The translations under genes were made by a program, and so were the position numbers. Shown here one piece after another: positions 10,673 through 19,110 of a stretch of 64,000 nt of DNA (positions are counted from its first letter, which is position 1; each line of letters starts with the position of its first letter). This stretch comes from Streptomyces sp. NBC_00708 (GTDB lineage: Bacteria > Actinomycetota > Actinomycetes > Streptomycetales > Streptomycetaceae): contig CP108997.1 of NCBI GenBank assembly GCA_036226585.1, forward strand, positions 6,386,001-6,450,000, written 5' to 3'. Below the pieces are notes generated by a model, which did not search any database, was not told the origin of the DNA, and was given only the letters and a program-made list of their open reading frames with translations.

Positions 10673-11623
10673 ATGACCGGCTCACGTGTCGTGGCGCTCG
10701 GCCACTACCAGCCTGCCAAGGTGCTCACCAACCATGACCTCGCGGCCATGGTCGACACCAGTGACGAGTGGATCACCAGCCGCGTCGGCATCAGGACCCG
10801 CCACATCGGCGGCCCCGACGAGCCGGTGGACGAGCTGGCCGCGCACGCGGCGGCCAAGGCGCTCGCCGCGGCGGGTCTCCAGCCGGCCGACATCGACCTG
10901 GTGCTGGTCGCCACCTCCACCGCCATCGACCGCTCACCGAGCATGTCGGCCCGGGTCGCCGCCCGCCTCGGCATGGAGGCGCCCGCGGTCATGGACATCA
11001 ACGTGGTGTGCTCCGGCTTCACCCACGCCCTCGCCACCGCCGACCACGCCCTGCGGGCCGGCGCCGCCACCCGGGCCCTGGTGATCGGCGCGGACAAGAT
11101 GGGCGACATCGTCGACTGGACCGACCGCTCCAGCTGTGTGCTGATGGGGGACGGCGCCGGCGCGGCGGTCGTCGTCGCCGACGAGACGGGGTCGGAGCGG
11201 CCCGGAATCGGACCGGTGCTGTGGGGCTCGGTCCCCGGCATGGGGGACGCGGTCCGCATCGAGGGGACGCCCCCGCGCTTCGCGCAGGAGGGCCAGTCGG
11301 TCTACCGCTGGGCCACCACCCAGCTGCCCCCCATCGCCCGCAAGGTGTGCGAGAAGGCGGGCCTCACCCCCGAGGACCTGGCCGGCGTCGTGCTGCACCA
11401 GGCCAACCTGCGGATCATCGAGCCGGTCGCCCGGAAGATCGGGGCGGTCAACGCCGTCGTCGCGCGCGACGTGGTGGACTCCGGCAACACCTCCGCCGCC
11501 TCCATTCCCATGGCCCTGTCCAAGCTGGTCGAGCGCGGCGAGATCCCCAGCGGCGCGCCGGTGCTCCTCTTCGGCTTCGGCGGCAACCTCAGCTACGCGG
11601 GCCAGGTGATCAGCTGCCCGTGA
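10673..11623 (+). CDS. 3-oxoacyl-ACP synthase III family protein
   Basis: A 316-residue thiolase-fold condensing enzyme. The catalytic triad is visible: Cys113 in NVVCSGFTHAL, His242 in VVLHQANLRI and Asn272 in DSGNTSAASIPMAL, so it should be an active decarboxylating or acyl-transferring KAS III. WITSRVGIRTRHI and the glycine-rich C-terminus LLFGFGGNLSYAGQ also fit. The ATG at 10673 is preferred to the in-frame TTG six bases earlier because a GAGGGGA ribosome site lies about 9 bases before the ATG. It stands alone, without an acyl carrier protein or other fab genes, so it is not the housekeeping fatty acid cluster copy; secondary metabolism is possible. Confidence 0.88.
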   Translation: MTGSRVVALGHYQPAKVLTNHDLAAMVDTSDEWITSRVGIRTRHIGGPDEPVDELAAHAAAKALAAAGLQPADIDLVLVATSTAIDRSPSMSARVAARLGMEAPAVMDINVVCSGFTHALATADHALRAGAATRALVIGADKMGDIVDWTDRSSCVLMGDGAGAAVVVADETGSERPGIGPVLWGSVPGMGDAVRIEGTPPRFAQEGQSVYRWATTQLPPIARKVCEKAGLTPEDLAGVVLHQANLRIIEPVARKIGAVNAVVARDVVDSGNTSAASIPMALSKLVERGEIPSGAPVLLFGFGGNLSYAGQVISCP

Positions 11624-11777
11624 GCCACGCGTAGCGCGGACCGGTCCTCGGAGCGGCTTTGTCCTCGGAGTGGAGAAAGTTCGCCGGATTCCTGCGCGAC
11701 TTCTTCCCAGCCCCGGCAACCGCTGCTACGTTCCCCTCCCAAGCCCGACGGACAGGCCGACGAGGCGGGAGGGGCGC

Positions 11778-12968
11778 GTGAGACGGATGACGGCACGACC
11801 CGCGAACGCCCACCAGGCGCGACTGCTCAAGCTGTTGCGCGACGGTGGGCCCAACTCCCGGGCGAAGCTGGGTGATCAGGTCGACCTCTCGCGCTCCAAG
11901 CTCGCCGTCGAGGTGGACCGGCTCCTGGAGACCGGTCTCGTGGTGGCGGACGGGCTCGCCGCCTCGCGCGGCGGCCGCCGCTCGCACAACATCCGGCTCG
12001 CCCCGCAGCTGCGCTTCCTCGGCGTCGACATCGGCGCCACCTCCGTCGACGTGGCGGTCACCAACGCGGAACTGGAGGTCCTGGGCCACCTCAACCACCC
12101 CATGGACGTACGCGAGGGGCCCGTCGCGGTCTTCGAGCAGGTGCTGTCCATGGCGGCGAAGCTCCGGGACTCCGGGCTCGCCGACACCTTCGACGGCGCC
12201 GGGATCGGCGTCCCCGGGCCGGTCCGCTTCCCCGAGGGCGTCCCCGTCGCACCCCCGATCATGCCCGGCTGGGACGGCTTCCCGGTCCGCGAGGCACTCA
12301 GCCAGGAACTCGGCTGCCCCGTCATGGTCGACAACGACGTGAACCTGATGGCCCTGGGGGAGCAGCACGCGGGCGTCGCCCGGTCCGTCGGCGACTTCCT
12401 CTGCGTCAAGATCGGTACGGGCATCGGCTGCGGCATCGTCGTCGGCGGCACCGTCCACCGGGGCGCGACGGGCAGCGCCGGCGATATCGGCCACATCCAG
12501 GTCGAACCCGCCGGCCGCCTCTGCGCCTGCGGCAACACGGGCTGCCTGGAAGCCCACTTCAGCGGCGCCGCACTGGCCCGCGACGCCGAGGACGCGGCCC
12601 GCGCCGGACGGTCCGAGGAGCTCGCGGCCCGGCTGGAGGCGTCCGGCCGGCTCACCGCCGCGGACGTGGCCGCCGCCGCGGCCGCCGGCGACGCCACCTC
12701 ACTCGTCCTGATCCGGGACGGCGGCAACCGCGTCGGCCAGGTCATCGCGGGACTCGTCAGCTTCTTCAACCCCGCCCTGGTGGTGATCGGCGGCGGGGTG
12801 ACCGGCCTCGGCCACACGCTGCTGGCCGCCGTCCGGGCCCAGGTCTACCGGCGCTCCCTGCCGCTGGCCACCGGCAACCTTCCGATCGTCCTGGGCGAGC
12901 TGGGACCCGCCGCCGGAGTCACCGGCGGCGCCAGGCTCATCAGCGACCACCTCTTCTCACCCGCCTGA
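11778..12968 (+). CDS. ROK-family transcriptional regulator
   Basis: A 396-residue protein with an N-terminal winged helix-turn-helix (ARLLKLLRDGGPNSRAKLGD, then SRSKLAVEVDRLLETGLV) and a C-terminal ROK sugar-kinase-like domain starting at FLGVDIGATSVDVAV. The ROK zinc motif is CACGNTGCLE. ROK regulators with both parts, such as NagC/Mlc relatives, sense sugars or sugar phosphates. The GTG at 11778 is chosen because GGGAGG lies 5 bases before it; an ATG nine bases later is an alternative. It sits immediately upstream of and co-directional with a sugar ABC transporter operon, so control of that operon is the obvious inference. Confidence 0.9.
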   Translation: MRRMTARPANAHQARLLKLLRDGGPNSRAKLGDQVDLSRSKLAVEVDRLLETGLVVADGLAASRGGRRSHNIRLAPQLRFLGVDIGATSVDVAVTNAELEVLGHLNHPMDVREGPVAVFEQVLSMAAKLRDSGLADTFDGAGIGVPGPVRFPEGVPVAPPIMPGWDGFPVREALSQELGCPVMVDNDVNLMALGEQHAGVARSVGDFLCVKIGTGIGCGIVVGGTVHRGATGSAGDIGHIQVEPAGRLCACGNTGCLEAHFSGAALARDAEDAARAGRSEELAARLEASGRLTAADVAAAAAAGDATSLVLIRDGGNRVGQVIAGLVSFFNPALVVIGGGVTGLGHTLLAAVRAQVYRRSLPLATGNLPIVLGELGPAAGVTGGARLISDHLFSPA

Positions 12969-13041
12969 CCCGTCTCTCACCCCCGGCCCCTCCGCGCGGC
13001 CGGCCCCCACCCCGACACCCCGCCCGCCGAGGGGATCCGCC

Positions 13042-14568
13042 ATGGCTCCGCAACCACCCCTGCTCACCATGTCCGGCATCACCAAGTCCTTCCCCGGTGT
13101 CCGCGCCCTCGACGGCGTCGACCTGGAGGTCCAGGCCGGTGAAGTGCACTGCCTCCTCGGCCAGAACGGGGCCGGCAAGTCCACCCTGATCAAGGTCCTC
13201 GCCGGGGCCCACCAGCCCGACGACGGCGAGATCACCTGGTGCGGCGCCCCCGCCGTGCTCAGAACGCCGATGACCGCGATGCGCCTCGGGATCGCCACCA
13301 TCTACCAGGAACTCGACCTGGTCCGGGGCCTGTCCGTCGCCGAGAACGTCTTCCTGGGCCACGAGCCCACCAGCGCCGGCTTCGTCGTCCGCGCCCGCCG
13401 GGCCCGTACCGAGGCCGCGGCCCTGCTGGCCCGGCTCGGACACCCGGAGATCGACCCCGCACGCCCCGTCGGTGAACTCTCCGCCGCCCAGCAGCAGATC
13501 GTCTCCATGGCCCGCGCGCTCTCCCACGACGTACGCCTCATCGTGATGGACGAGCCGTCCGCCGCGCTCGACCCCGACGAGGTCGGCAACCTCTTCCGGA
13601 TCATCGCCTCGCTGACCGCCGAAGGTGTCGCCGTCGTCTACATCTCGCACCGCCTGGAGGAGATCCGCCGCATCGGTGACCGGGTGACCGTGCTCAAGGA
13701 CGGCCGGGCCGTCGCCTCCGGCCTGCCCGCCGACTCCACCCCGACCCACGACATCGTCGCGCTGATGACCGGCCGCAAGGTGGAGTACGTCTTCCCGCCA
13801 CGGACCCCGCCGCCCGCCGGGCGCGCCTCCGCCGCCCCCGTCCTCACCGTCGAAGGGCTCGCCAGGAGAGGGGAGTTCGCCCCGGTCGACCTGGAGGTGC
13901 GGCCGGGCGAGATCGTCGGGCTCGCCGGACTCGTCGCCTCCGGGCGCTCGGAGATCCTGGAGACCGTCTACGGCGCCCGCCGCGCCACCGCCGGCCGGGT
14001 CAGCGTCGCGGGCAGGCCGCTGCGCCCCGGAAGCGTGCGGGCCGCCGTCGCCGCCGGCATCGGCCTCGCCCCCGAGGAACGCAAGGCGCAGGCCCTGCTG
14101 ATGCTCGAATCCGTCACCCGCAACGTCTCGGTCTCCACCATGTCCCGCTACTCCAGGGCCGGCTGGCTCGACCGTACGGCGGAGCGGAAGGCGGCCCGCG
14201 AAGCGACCCGCACGCTCTCGCTGCACCCCGACAACCCGGACACCCCCGTCCGCACCCTCTCCGGCGGCAACCAGCAGAAGGCGGTCCTGGCCCGCTGGCT
14301 GCTGCGCGGCTGCCGGGTGCTGCTGCTCGACGAACCGACCCGAGGGGTGGACGTCGGCGCCCGCGCCGAGCTCTACGCCGTGATCCGCCGGCTGGCCGAC
14401 GAAGGCCTCGCCGTCCTGCTCGTCTCCAGCGAAGTGCCCGAAGTGCTGGGCCTCGCCGACCGGGTGCTCGTCCTGCGCGAGGGACGCGTCGTGCACACCG
14501 CCGACGCCACGGACCTCGACGAACACCGCGTACTCGACCTCGTGATGGAAGGGAGCCCGACGTCATGA
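13042..14568 (+). CDS. Sugar ABC transporter ATP-binding protein (two nucleotide-binding domains)
   Basis: A 508-residue RbsA/MglA-type ATPase with two tandem ABC domains. Domain 1 has Walker A GQNGAGKST at about residues 40-48, signature LSAAQQQIVSMARAL and Walker B LIVMDEPSAALD. Domain 2 has the degenerate Walker A GLVASGRSE usual for this class, signature LSGGNQQKAVLARWL and Walker B VLLLDEPTRGVD. It powers uptake of a monosaccharide or polyol through the permease encoded next. GAGGGGA lies about 6 bases before the ATG. The permease start overlaps its stop by four bases. Confidence 0.95.
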   Translation: MAPQPPLLTMSGITKSFPGVRALDGVDLEVQAGEVHCLLGQNGAGKSTLIKVLAGAHQPDDGEITWCGAPAVLRTPMTAMRLGIATIYQELDLVRGLSVAENVFLGHEPTSAGFVVRARRARTEAAALLARLGHPEIDPARPVGELSAAQQQIVSMARALSHDVRLIVMDEPSAALDPDEVGNLFRIIASLTAEGVAVVYISHRLEEIRRIGDRVTVLKDGRAVASGLPADSTPTHDIVALMTGRKVEYVFPPRTPPPAGRASAAPVLTVEGLARRGEFAPVDLEVRPGEIVGLAGLVASGRSEILETVYGARRATAGRVSVAGRPLRPGSVRAAVAAGIGLAPEERKAQALLMLESVTRNVSVSTMSRYSRAGWLDRTAERKAAREATRTLSLHPDNPDTPVRTLSGGNQQKAVLARWLLRGCRVLLLDEPTRGVDVGARAELYAVIRRLADEGLAVLLVSSEVPEVLGLADRVLVLREGRVVHTADATDLDEHRVLDLVMEGSPTS

Positions 14569-15596
14569 CCCACCCCGTTCCCACGGCGCAGAGCGGGCCG
14601 GACCGGGGCCCCGCACCCGTGGCCCTGAAGAAGACCGCACCCCGGCGCACCACAGGGCTGCGCATGGACCTCCACACCCTGTCCCTGCTCGGCATCCTCG
14701 CCGTGCTGGTGGCCGTCGGCGGGATCACCGAGCCGGACGCCTTCCTGGACACCGGGAACCTCCAACTCGTCCTGACCCAGGCCTCGGTGATCGGTGTCGT
14801 CACCGTCGGCGTGACCTTCGTCATCACCTCCGGGGGCATCGACCTCTCGGTCGGCGCCATGGTCGCCCTCGCCTCCGTCTGGGCCAGCACCCTCGCCACC
14901 CAGGAGTACGGCTTCGCGGGCATCCTGTTCACCGCCGTGCTCGTCGGCCTCGGCGCCGGACTGGTCAACGGGGTGCTCATCGCGTACGGGAGGGTGGTGC
15001 CGTTCATCGCGACCCTGGCGATGCTCGCCTCCGCACGCGGTGTGGCCCTGATGATCACCGACGGCAAGACCCAGATCGTCACCGTCACCGAGGTCCTGGA
15101 CCTGGGCCTGCCCGGCTCCTACGTCCTCGGCATCCCGCCGCTCGTCCTGATCTTCGCCGCGGTCACCGCCGCGGGCTGGCTGCTGCTGAACCGTACGACC
15201 TTCGGCCGCCGCACCGTCGCCATCGGCGGCAACGCCGAAGCGGCCCGGCTCGCCGGCATCGACGTCCGCCGCCAGCGGCTCTACCTCTATCTGCTGTCCG
15301 GGCTCTGCTGCGGCATCGCGGCCTTCATGCTGATCATCCTGTCCGGCTCCGGCCAGAACACCGCGGGCAACCTCTACGAACTCGACGCCATCGCCGCCGC
15401 GATCATCGGCGGCACCCTTCTCAGCGGCGGACGCGGCACCATCACCGGCTCCGTCCTCGGTGTCCTGATCTTCACCACGATCACCAACATCTTCGCGCTC
15501 AACAACCTGCAGAGCGACGTCCAGCAGATCGCCAAGGGCGCGATCATCGTCGCCGCCGTCCTCGTCCAGAGCCGCACCTCCCGCACGGACGCCTGA
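14565..15596 (+). CDS. Sugar ABC transporter permease (RbsC type)
   Basis: A 343-residue integral membrane protein of the ribose/xylose/galactose permease family. About ten hydrophobic helices are visible starting near residue 40. The family motif TSGGIDLSVGAMVALASVWA is at about residues 88-107, followed by NGVLIAYGRVVPFIATLAM, and near the end IIGGTLLSGGRGTITGSVLG, the loop that contacts the ATPase. The N-terminal 30 residues are a polar cytoplasmic extension. It is translationally coupled to the ATPase gene (ATGA overlap) and would dimerise in the membrane. Confidence 0.94.
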   Translation: MTHPVPTAQSGPDRGPAPVALKKTAPRRTTGLRMDLHTLSLLGILAVLVAVGGITEPDAFLDTGNLQLVLTQASVIGVVTVGVTFVITSGGIDLSVGAMVALASVWASTLATQEYGFAGILFTAVLVGLGAGLVNGVLIAYGRVVPFIATLAMLASARGVALMITDGKTQIVTVTEVLDLGLPGSYVLGIPPLVLIFAAVTAAGWLLLNRTTFGRRTVAIGGNAEAARLAGIDVRRQRLYLYLLSGLCCGIAAFMLIILSGSGQNTAGNLYELDAIAAAIIGGTLLSGGRGTITGSVLGVLIFTTITNIFALNNLQSDVQQIAKGAIIVAAVLVQSRTSRTDA

Positions 15597-15656
15597 CCCA
15601 CCGCCCCGCCCCACCGCCCCCCCGCACCCACCCACCGGATGAAGGGTTTCACAGCC

Positions 15657-16697
15657 ATGCCGCACACCAGTCGCAGAGGCCTCCTGTTCGGCACCGCCGC
15701 CGTCTCCGCAGGCGCCCTCCTGACCGCCTGCACCAGCAACGAACCCAAGGAGAAGGACGCCCCCGCGCAGAGCGGGGCACCCGCCGCCGACGACAAGCCC
15801 GGCAGGCCCGTCACCATCGGCTTCGCCGGACCGCAGGCCGACCACGGCTGGCTCAACGCCATCAACGAGAACGCCAGGTCCCGGGCGAAGAAGTACTCCG
15901 AGGTGACCCTGGAGACCACCGAGGGCTCCAACGACACCGCCGCCCAGATCGGCCAGGTCAAGACCCTCATCAACAAGAAGGTCGACGTCCTGGTCGTCCT
16001 GCCGGCCGACGGCAAGGCGCTCACCCAGGTCGGCCTGGAAGCCATGCGCGCCGGCATCCCCGTCATCAACCTGGACCGGATCTTCGCATCCCCGCAGGCC
16101 TACCGCTGCTGGATCGGCGGCGACAACTACGGCATGGGCCTCAACGCCGGCACCTACATCGGCGAACAGCTCAAGGACAAGAAGAACGCCAAGGTCGTCG
16201 AACTCGCCGGCATCGACAACCTGGAGCTCACCAAGCAGCGCAGCAAGGGCTTCGCCGACGCCCTGAAGAACTATTCCAACATCGAGCTGGTGGCCCGTCA
16301 GGCGGCCGATTTCACCGTCGAGTCGGGCCAGGCGAAGATGGCGCAGCTCCTTCAGGCGCAGAAGAAGTTCGACGCCCTGTGGAACCACGACGACGACCAG
16401 GGCGTGGGCGCGCTCCGCGCCATCCAGCAGGCCGGCCGCGACGAGTTCCTGATGGTCGGCGGCGCCGGCGCCAAGTCCGCGATGGACGCCATCAAAGCCG
16501 ACAACAGCGTCCTGAAGGCCACCGTCCTCTATCCGCCGACCATGGCGGCCTCCGCCATCGACCTGGCCCGCGCCCTCGGCCAGTCCAAGGGTGTCTCCGG
16601 ACTCGCCGAGCTGGAGATCCCCACCAGCCTCACCCTCTACTCCGCCGTCGTCACCAAGGACAACGTCGACCAGTACCTGCCGACCGGCTTCAACTGA
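15657..16697 (+). CDS. Sugar ABC transporter substrate-binding lipoprotein (Tat-type signal)
   Basis: A 346-residue type I periplasmic-binding protein. The N-terminus has twin arginines (TSRRGLLFG) and a lipobox LLTAC, so it is likely exported folded by Tat and anchored to the outer face of the membrane. The mature part has the Peripla_BP_4 pattern: VTIGFAGPQADHGWLNAINE, VDVLVVLPADGKALTQVG and IPVINLDRIF. It captures a sugar or polyol for the upstream ATPase and permease. The ATG at 15657 places the Tat motif at residues 4-10; an in-frame ATG six codons earlier is possible. Confidence 0.92.
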   Translation: MPHTSRRGLLFGTAAVSAGALLTACTSNEPKEKDAPAQSGAPAADDKPGRPVTIGFAGPQADHGWLNAINENARSRAKKYSEVTLETTEGSNDTAAQIGQVKTLINKKVDVLVVLPADGKALTQVGLEAMRAGIPVINLDRIFASPQAYRCWIGGDNYGMGLNAGTYIGEQLKDKKNAKVVELAGIDNLELTKQRSKGFADALKNYSNIELVARQAADFTVESGQAKMAQLLQAQKKFDALWNHDDDQGVGALRAIQQAGRDEFLMVGGAGAKSAMDAIKADNSVLKATVLYPPTMAASAIDLARALGQSKGVSGLAELEIPTSLTLYSAVVTKDNVDQYLPTGFN

Positions 16698-16747
16698 GCC
16701 GCCCCGCCGCCGTACCCGCCGAACCACCGACGAGGAGGAAGCCCCGG

Positions 16748-17959
16748 ATGGCCCAGAGGGATCAGACGCAGCAGCAGACGGCCGAGCCGCCGACGCTCGG
16801 GATCGGCATGGTCGGATACGCGTTCATGGGCGCCGCCCACTCACAGGGGTGGCGCACCGCCGGACACGTCTTCGACCTGCCGATGCGGCCGGTCCTCGCC
16901 GCGATCTGCGGACGCGACCGCACCGCCGTCGAGGCGGCGGCCGGCCGGCACGGCTGGGCCGCCGCCGAGACCGACTGGCGCGCCCTGATCGCCCGCGACG
17001 ACGTGCAGCTCGTCGACATCTGCACCCCCGGCGACAGCCACGCCGAGATCGCCCTCGCCGCCCTGGAGGCCGGCAAGCACGTGCTGTGCGAGAAGCCGCT
17101 CGCCAACACCGTGGCCGAGGCCGAGGCCATGACGGCGGCGGCCGAGCGCGCCGCCGCCCGGGGCCGCGCGGCCTTCGTCGGCTTCAACTACCGCCGGGTG
17201 CCCGCCCTGGCCCACGCCCGCAGCCTCATCGCCGAGGGCCGCCTCGGCGCCCTGCGCCATGTACGCGCCGTCTACCTCCAGGACTGGCTCACCGACCCCG
17301 CCTCCCCGCTCACCTGGCGCCTGGACAAGGAGCGTGCGGGCTCCGGCGCGCTCGGCGACCTCGGCGCGCATGTCGTGGACCTCGCGCAGTACCTGGCCGG
17401 GGAGCCCCTGGTCGCGGTGTCGGCGCTGAGCGAGACCTTCGTACGCGAACGTCCCCGGCCCGCCGGACCGTCCGGGGGCCTCGGCGGCGGGGTGGCGGCC
17501 GGGGGAACGGGTCCGGTCACCGTGGACGACGCGGCGGTGTTCACCGGGCGGCTGGCGTCCGGCGCCCTGGCCTCCTTCGAGGTGACCCGGATGGCCGCCG
17601 GCCGCAAGAACGCCCTGCGCCTGGAGATCAACGGGGAGCGCGGCTCGCTCGCCTTCGACCTGGAGCGGCTCAACGAACTGTCCTTCCACGACCACACCGA
17701 GCCCGCCGCCACGGCCGGCTTCCGGCGCGTCCTCGTCACCGAGCCCGAACACCCCTACCTGGAGGCGTGGTGGCCGCCGGGCCACGCACTCGGCTACGAG
17801 CACACCTTCGTCCACCAGGCCCGCGACGTGGTGTGCGCCCTCGCCGAAGGAGCCCCGCCCGTACCGTCGTTCGCGGACGGCCTCCAGGTGCAGCGGGTGC
17901 TGGCGGCGGTGGAGGAGAGCGCCGCCAAGAACTCCGTCCTCACCCCCGTACCGCTCTAG
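16748..17959 (+). CDS. Gfo/Idh/MocA family oxidoreductase
   Basis: A 403-residue NAD(P)-dependent sugar or polyol dehydrogenase. The Rossmann motif is GIGMVGYAFMGAAHSQGW at about residues 18-35. The family signature HVLCEKPLANTVAEAE carries the catalytic lysine in EKP, and LGAHVVDLAQYL supplies the conserved histidine of the C-terminal domain. A purine-rich GAGGAGGAA lies about 8 bases before the ATG. An insert near residue 240 is rich in glycine and proline. It follows the ABC importer and precedes a TIM-barrel isomerase, the usual trio for inositol, uronate or rare-sugar oxidation; the exact substrate is not evident. Confidence 0.92.
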   Translation: MAQRDQTQQQTAEPPTLGIGMVGYAFMGAAHSQGWRTAGHVFDLPMRPVLAAICGRDRTAVEAAAGRHGWAAAETDWRALIARDDVQLVDICTPGDSHAEIALAALEAGKHVLCEKPLANTVAEAEAMTAAAERAAARGRAAFVGFNYRRVPALAHARSLIAEGRLGALRHVRAVYLQDWLTDPASPLTWRLDKERAGSGALGDLGAHVVDLAQYLAGEPLVAVSALSETFVRERPRPAGPSGGLGGGVAAGGTGPVTVDDAAVFTGRLASGALASFEVTRMAAGRKNALRLEINGERGSLAFDLERLNELSFHDHTEPAATAGFRRVLVTEPEHPYLEAWWPPGHALGYEHTFVHQARDVVCALAEGAPPVPSFADGLQVQRVLAAVEESAAKNSVLTPVPL

Positions 17960-17971
17960 GAGGCCCCGCGC

Positions 17972-18976
17972 ATGCCCCGACCCTTCACCCTCTTCACCGG
18001 CCAGTGGGCCGACCTGCCCCTGGAGGAGGTCTGCCGGTACGCCCGGGACTTCGGCTACGACGGACTCGAACTCGCCTGCTGGGGCGACCACTTCGAGGTC
18101 GACAAGGCCCTGGCGGACCCCGCGTACCTGGACGGCCGACGCCAACTCCTCGACACGTACGGCCTGAAGTGCTGGGCGATCTCCAACCACCTGGTGGGCC
18201 AGGCCGTCTGCGACCACCCCATCGACGAACGCCACCAGGGCATCCTGCCCGCCCGCATCTGGGGCGACGGCGAACCGGAGGGCGTACGCCGCCGGGCCGC
18301 AGCCGGGATGGCCGACACCGCGCGGGCCGCCGCCGCGTTCGGCGTGGACACCGTCATCGGCTTCACCGGCTCCTCGATCTGGCACCTCGTCGCGATGTTC
18401 CCGCCGGTCCCGCCGCACATGATCGAGCGCGGGTACGAGGACTTCGCCGAGCGCTGGAACCCGATTCTGGACGTCTTCGACGCGGAGGGCGTCCGCTTCG
18501 CCCACGAGGTGCACCCCAGCGAGATCGCGTACGACTACTGGACCACGCACCGCGCTCTGGAGGCCGTGGACCACCGTCCCGCCTTCGGGCTGAACTTCGA
18601 CCCGAGCCACTTCGTCTGGCAGGACCTGGACCCGGTCGGCTTCCTGTACGACTTCCGGGACCGGATCTACCACGTGGACTGCAAGGAGGCCCGCAAGCGC
18701 CTCGACGGCCGCAACGGCCGCCTCGGCTCCCACCTCCCCTGGGGCGATCCGCGCCGCGGCTGGGACTTCGTCTCGGCCGGCCACGGGGACGTGCCCTGGG
18801 AGGACGTGTTCCGCATGCTGCGGTCCATCGGCTACGAGGGTCCCGTCTCGGTGGAGTGGGAGGACGCCGGAATGGACCGGCTCGCGGGGGCCCCGGAGGC
18901 GCTGGCCTCGCTGAAGCGGTACGACTTCCCGCCGCCGAGCGCGGCGTTCGACGCGGCGTTCGGGGGGAGGGACTGA
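17972..18976 (+). CDS. Sugar phosphate isomerase/epimerase (xylose isomerase-like TIM barrel)
   Basis: A 334-residue AP-endonuclease-2-fold enzyme. Metal-binding residues are recognisable along the barrel: the glutamate in [12 protein letters not shown], the glutamate and histidine in [10 protein letters not shown], the aspartate and histidine in [19 protein letters not shown], and the terminal glutamate in VSVEWEDAG. Relatives act on keto-sugars or inososes, often beside a Gfo/Idh dehydrogenase as here. The ATG is preceded by AGGAGG, and the gene starts 12 bases after the dehydrogenase stop, so the two are clearly one transcript. A strong hairpin follows the stop. Confidence 0.9.
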   Translation: MPRPFTLFTGQWADLPLEEVCRYARDFGYDGLELACWGDHFEVDKALADPAYLDGRRQLLDTYGLKCWAISNHLVGQAVCDHPIDERHQGILPARIWGDGEPEGVRRRAAAGMADTARAAAAFGVDTVIGFTGSSIWHLVAMFPPVPPHMIERGYEDFAERWNPILDVFDAEGVRFAHEVHPSEIAYDYWTTHRALEAVDHRPAFGLNFDPSHFVWQDLDPVGFLYDFRDRIYHVDCKEARKRLDGRNGRLGSHLPWGDPRRGWDFVSAGHGDVPWEDVFRMLRSIGYEGPVSVEWEDAGMDRLAGAPEALASLKRYDFPPPSAAFDAAFGGRD

Positions 18977-18980
18977 GACG

Positions 18981-19015
18981 CCGGGGGCCGCTCCACGGGG
19001 GTGGGCGGCTCCCGG
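18981..19015 (+). terminator. Hairpin terminator after the sugar operon
   Basis: An 11-bp GC stem (CCGGGGGCCGC with GCGGCTCCCGG, one G-T pair) stacks on an inner CCAC/GTGG stem with a GGGG loop. It starts four bases after the isomerase stop and separates it from the aldehyde dehydrogenase gene. Confidence 0.7.
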
Positions 19016-19110
19016 TCCAGCCACGCTGCACCGAATCACAGCCCCGCCACGGCAGCATTCCCCGCACCCCGGCCCCCCGCCCCGACCGTGCACCGAGAGC
19101 GGAGTAACCC

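Noticed and set aside
10673..11623. Start of a polyketide or fatty acid biosynthetic cluster
   Set aside because: The KAS III gene is alone, with no acyl carrier protein, ketosynthase II, or tailoring genes; the neighbours are FdhD and a ROK regulator.
14373..16727. Very long open frame on the minus strand (784 codons) opposite the sugar ABC transporter genes
   Set aside because: High GC produces long antisense frames. This one has no recognisable domain, is low in sequence complexity, and lies entirely over well-supported genes.
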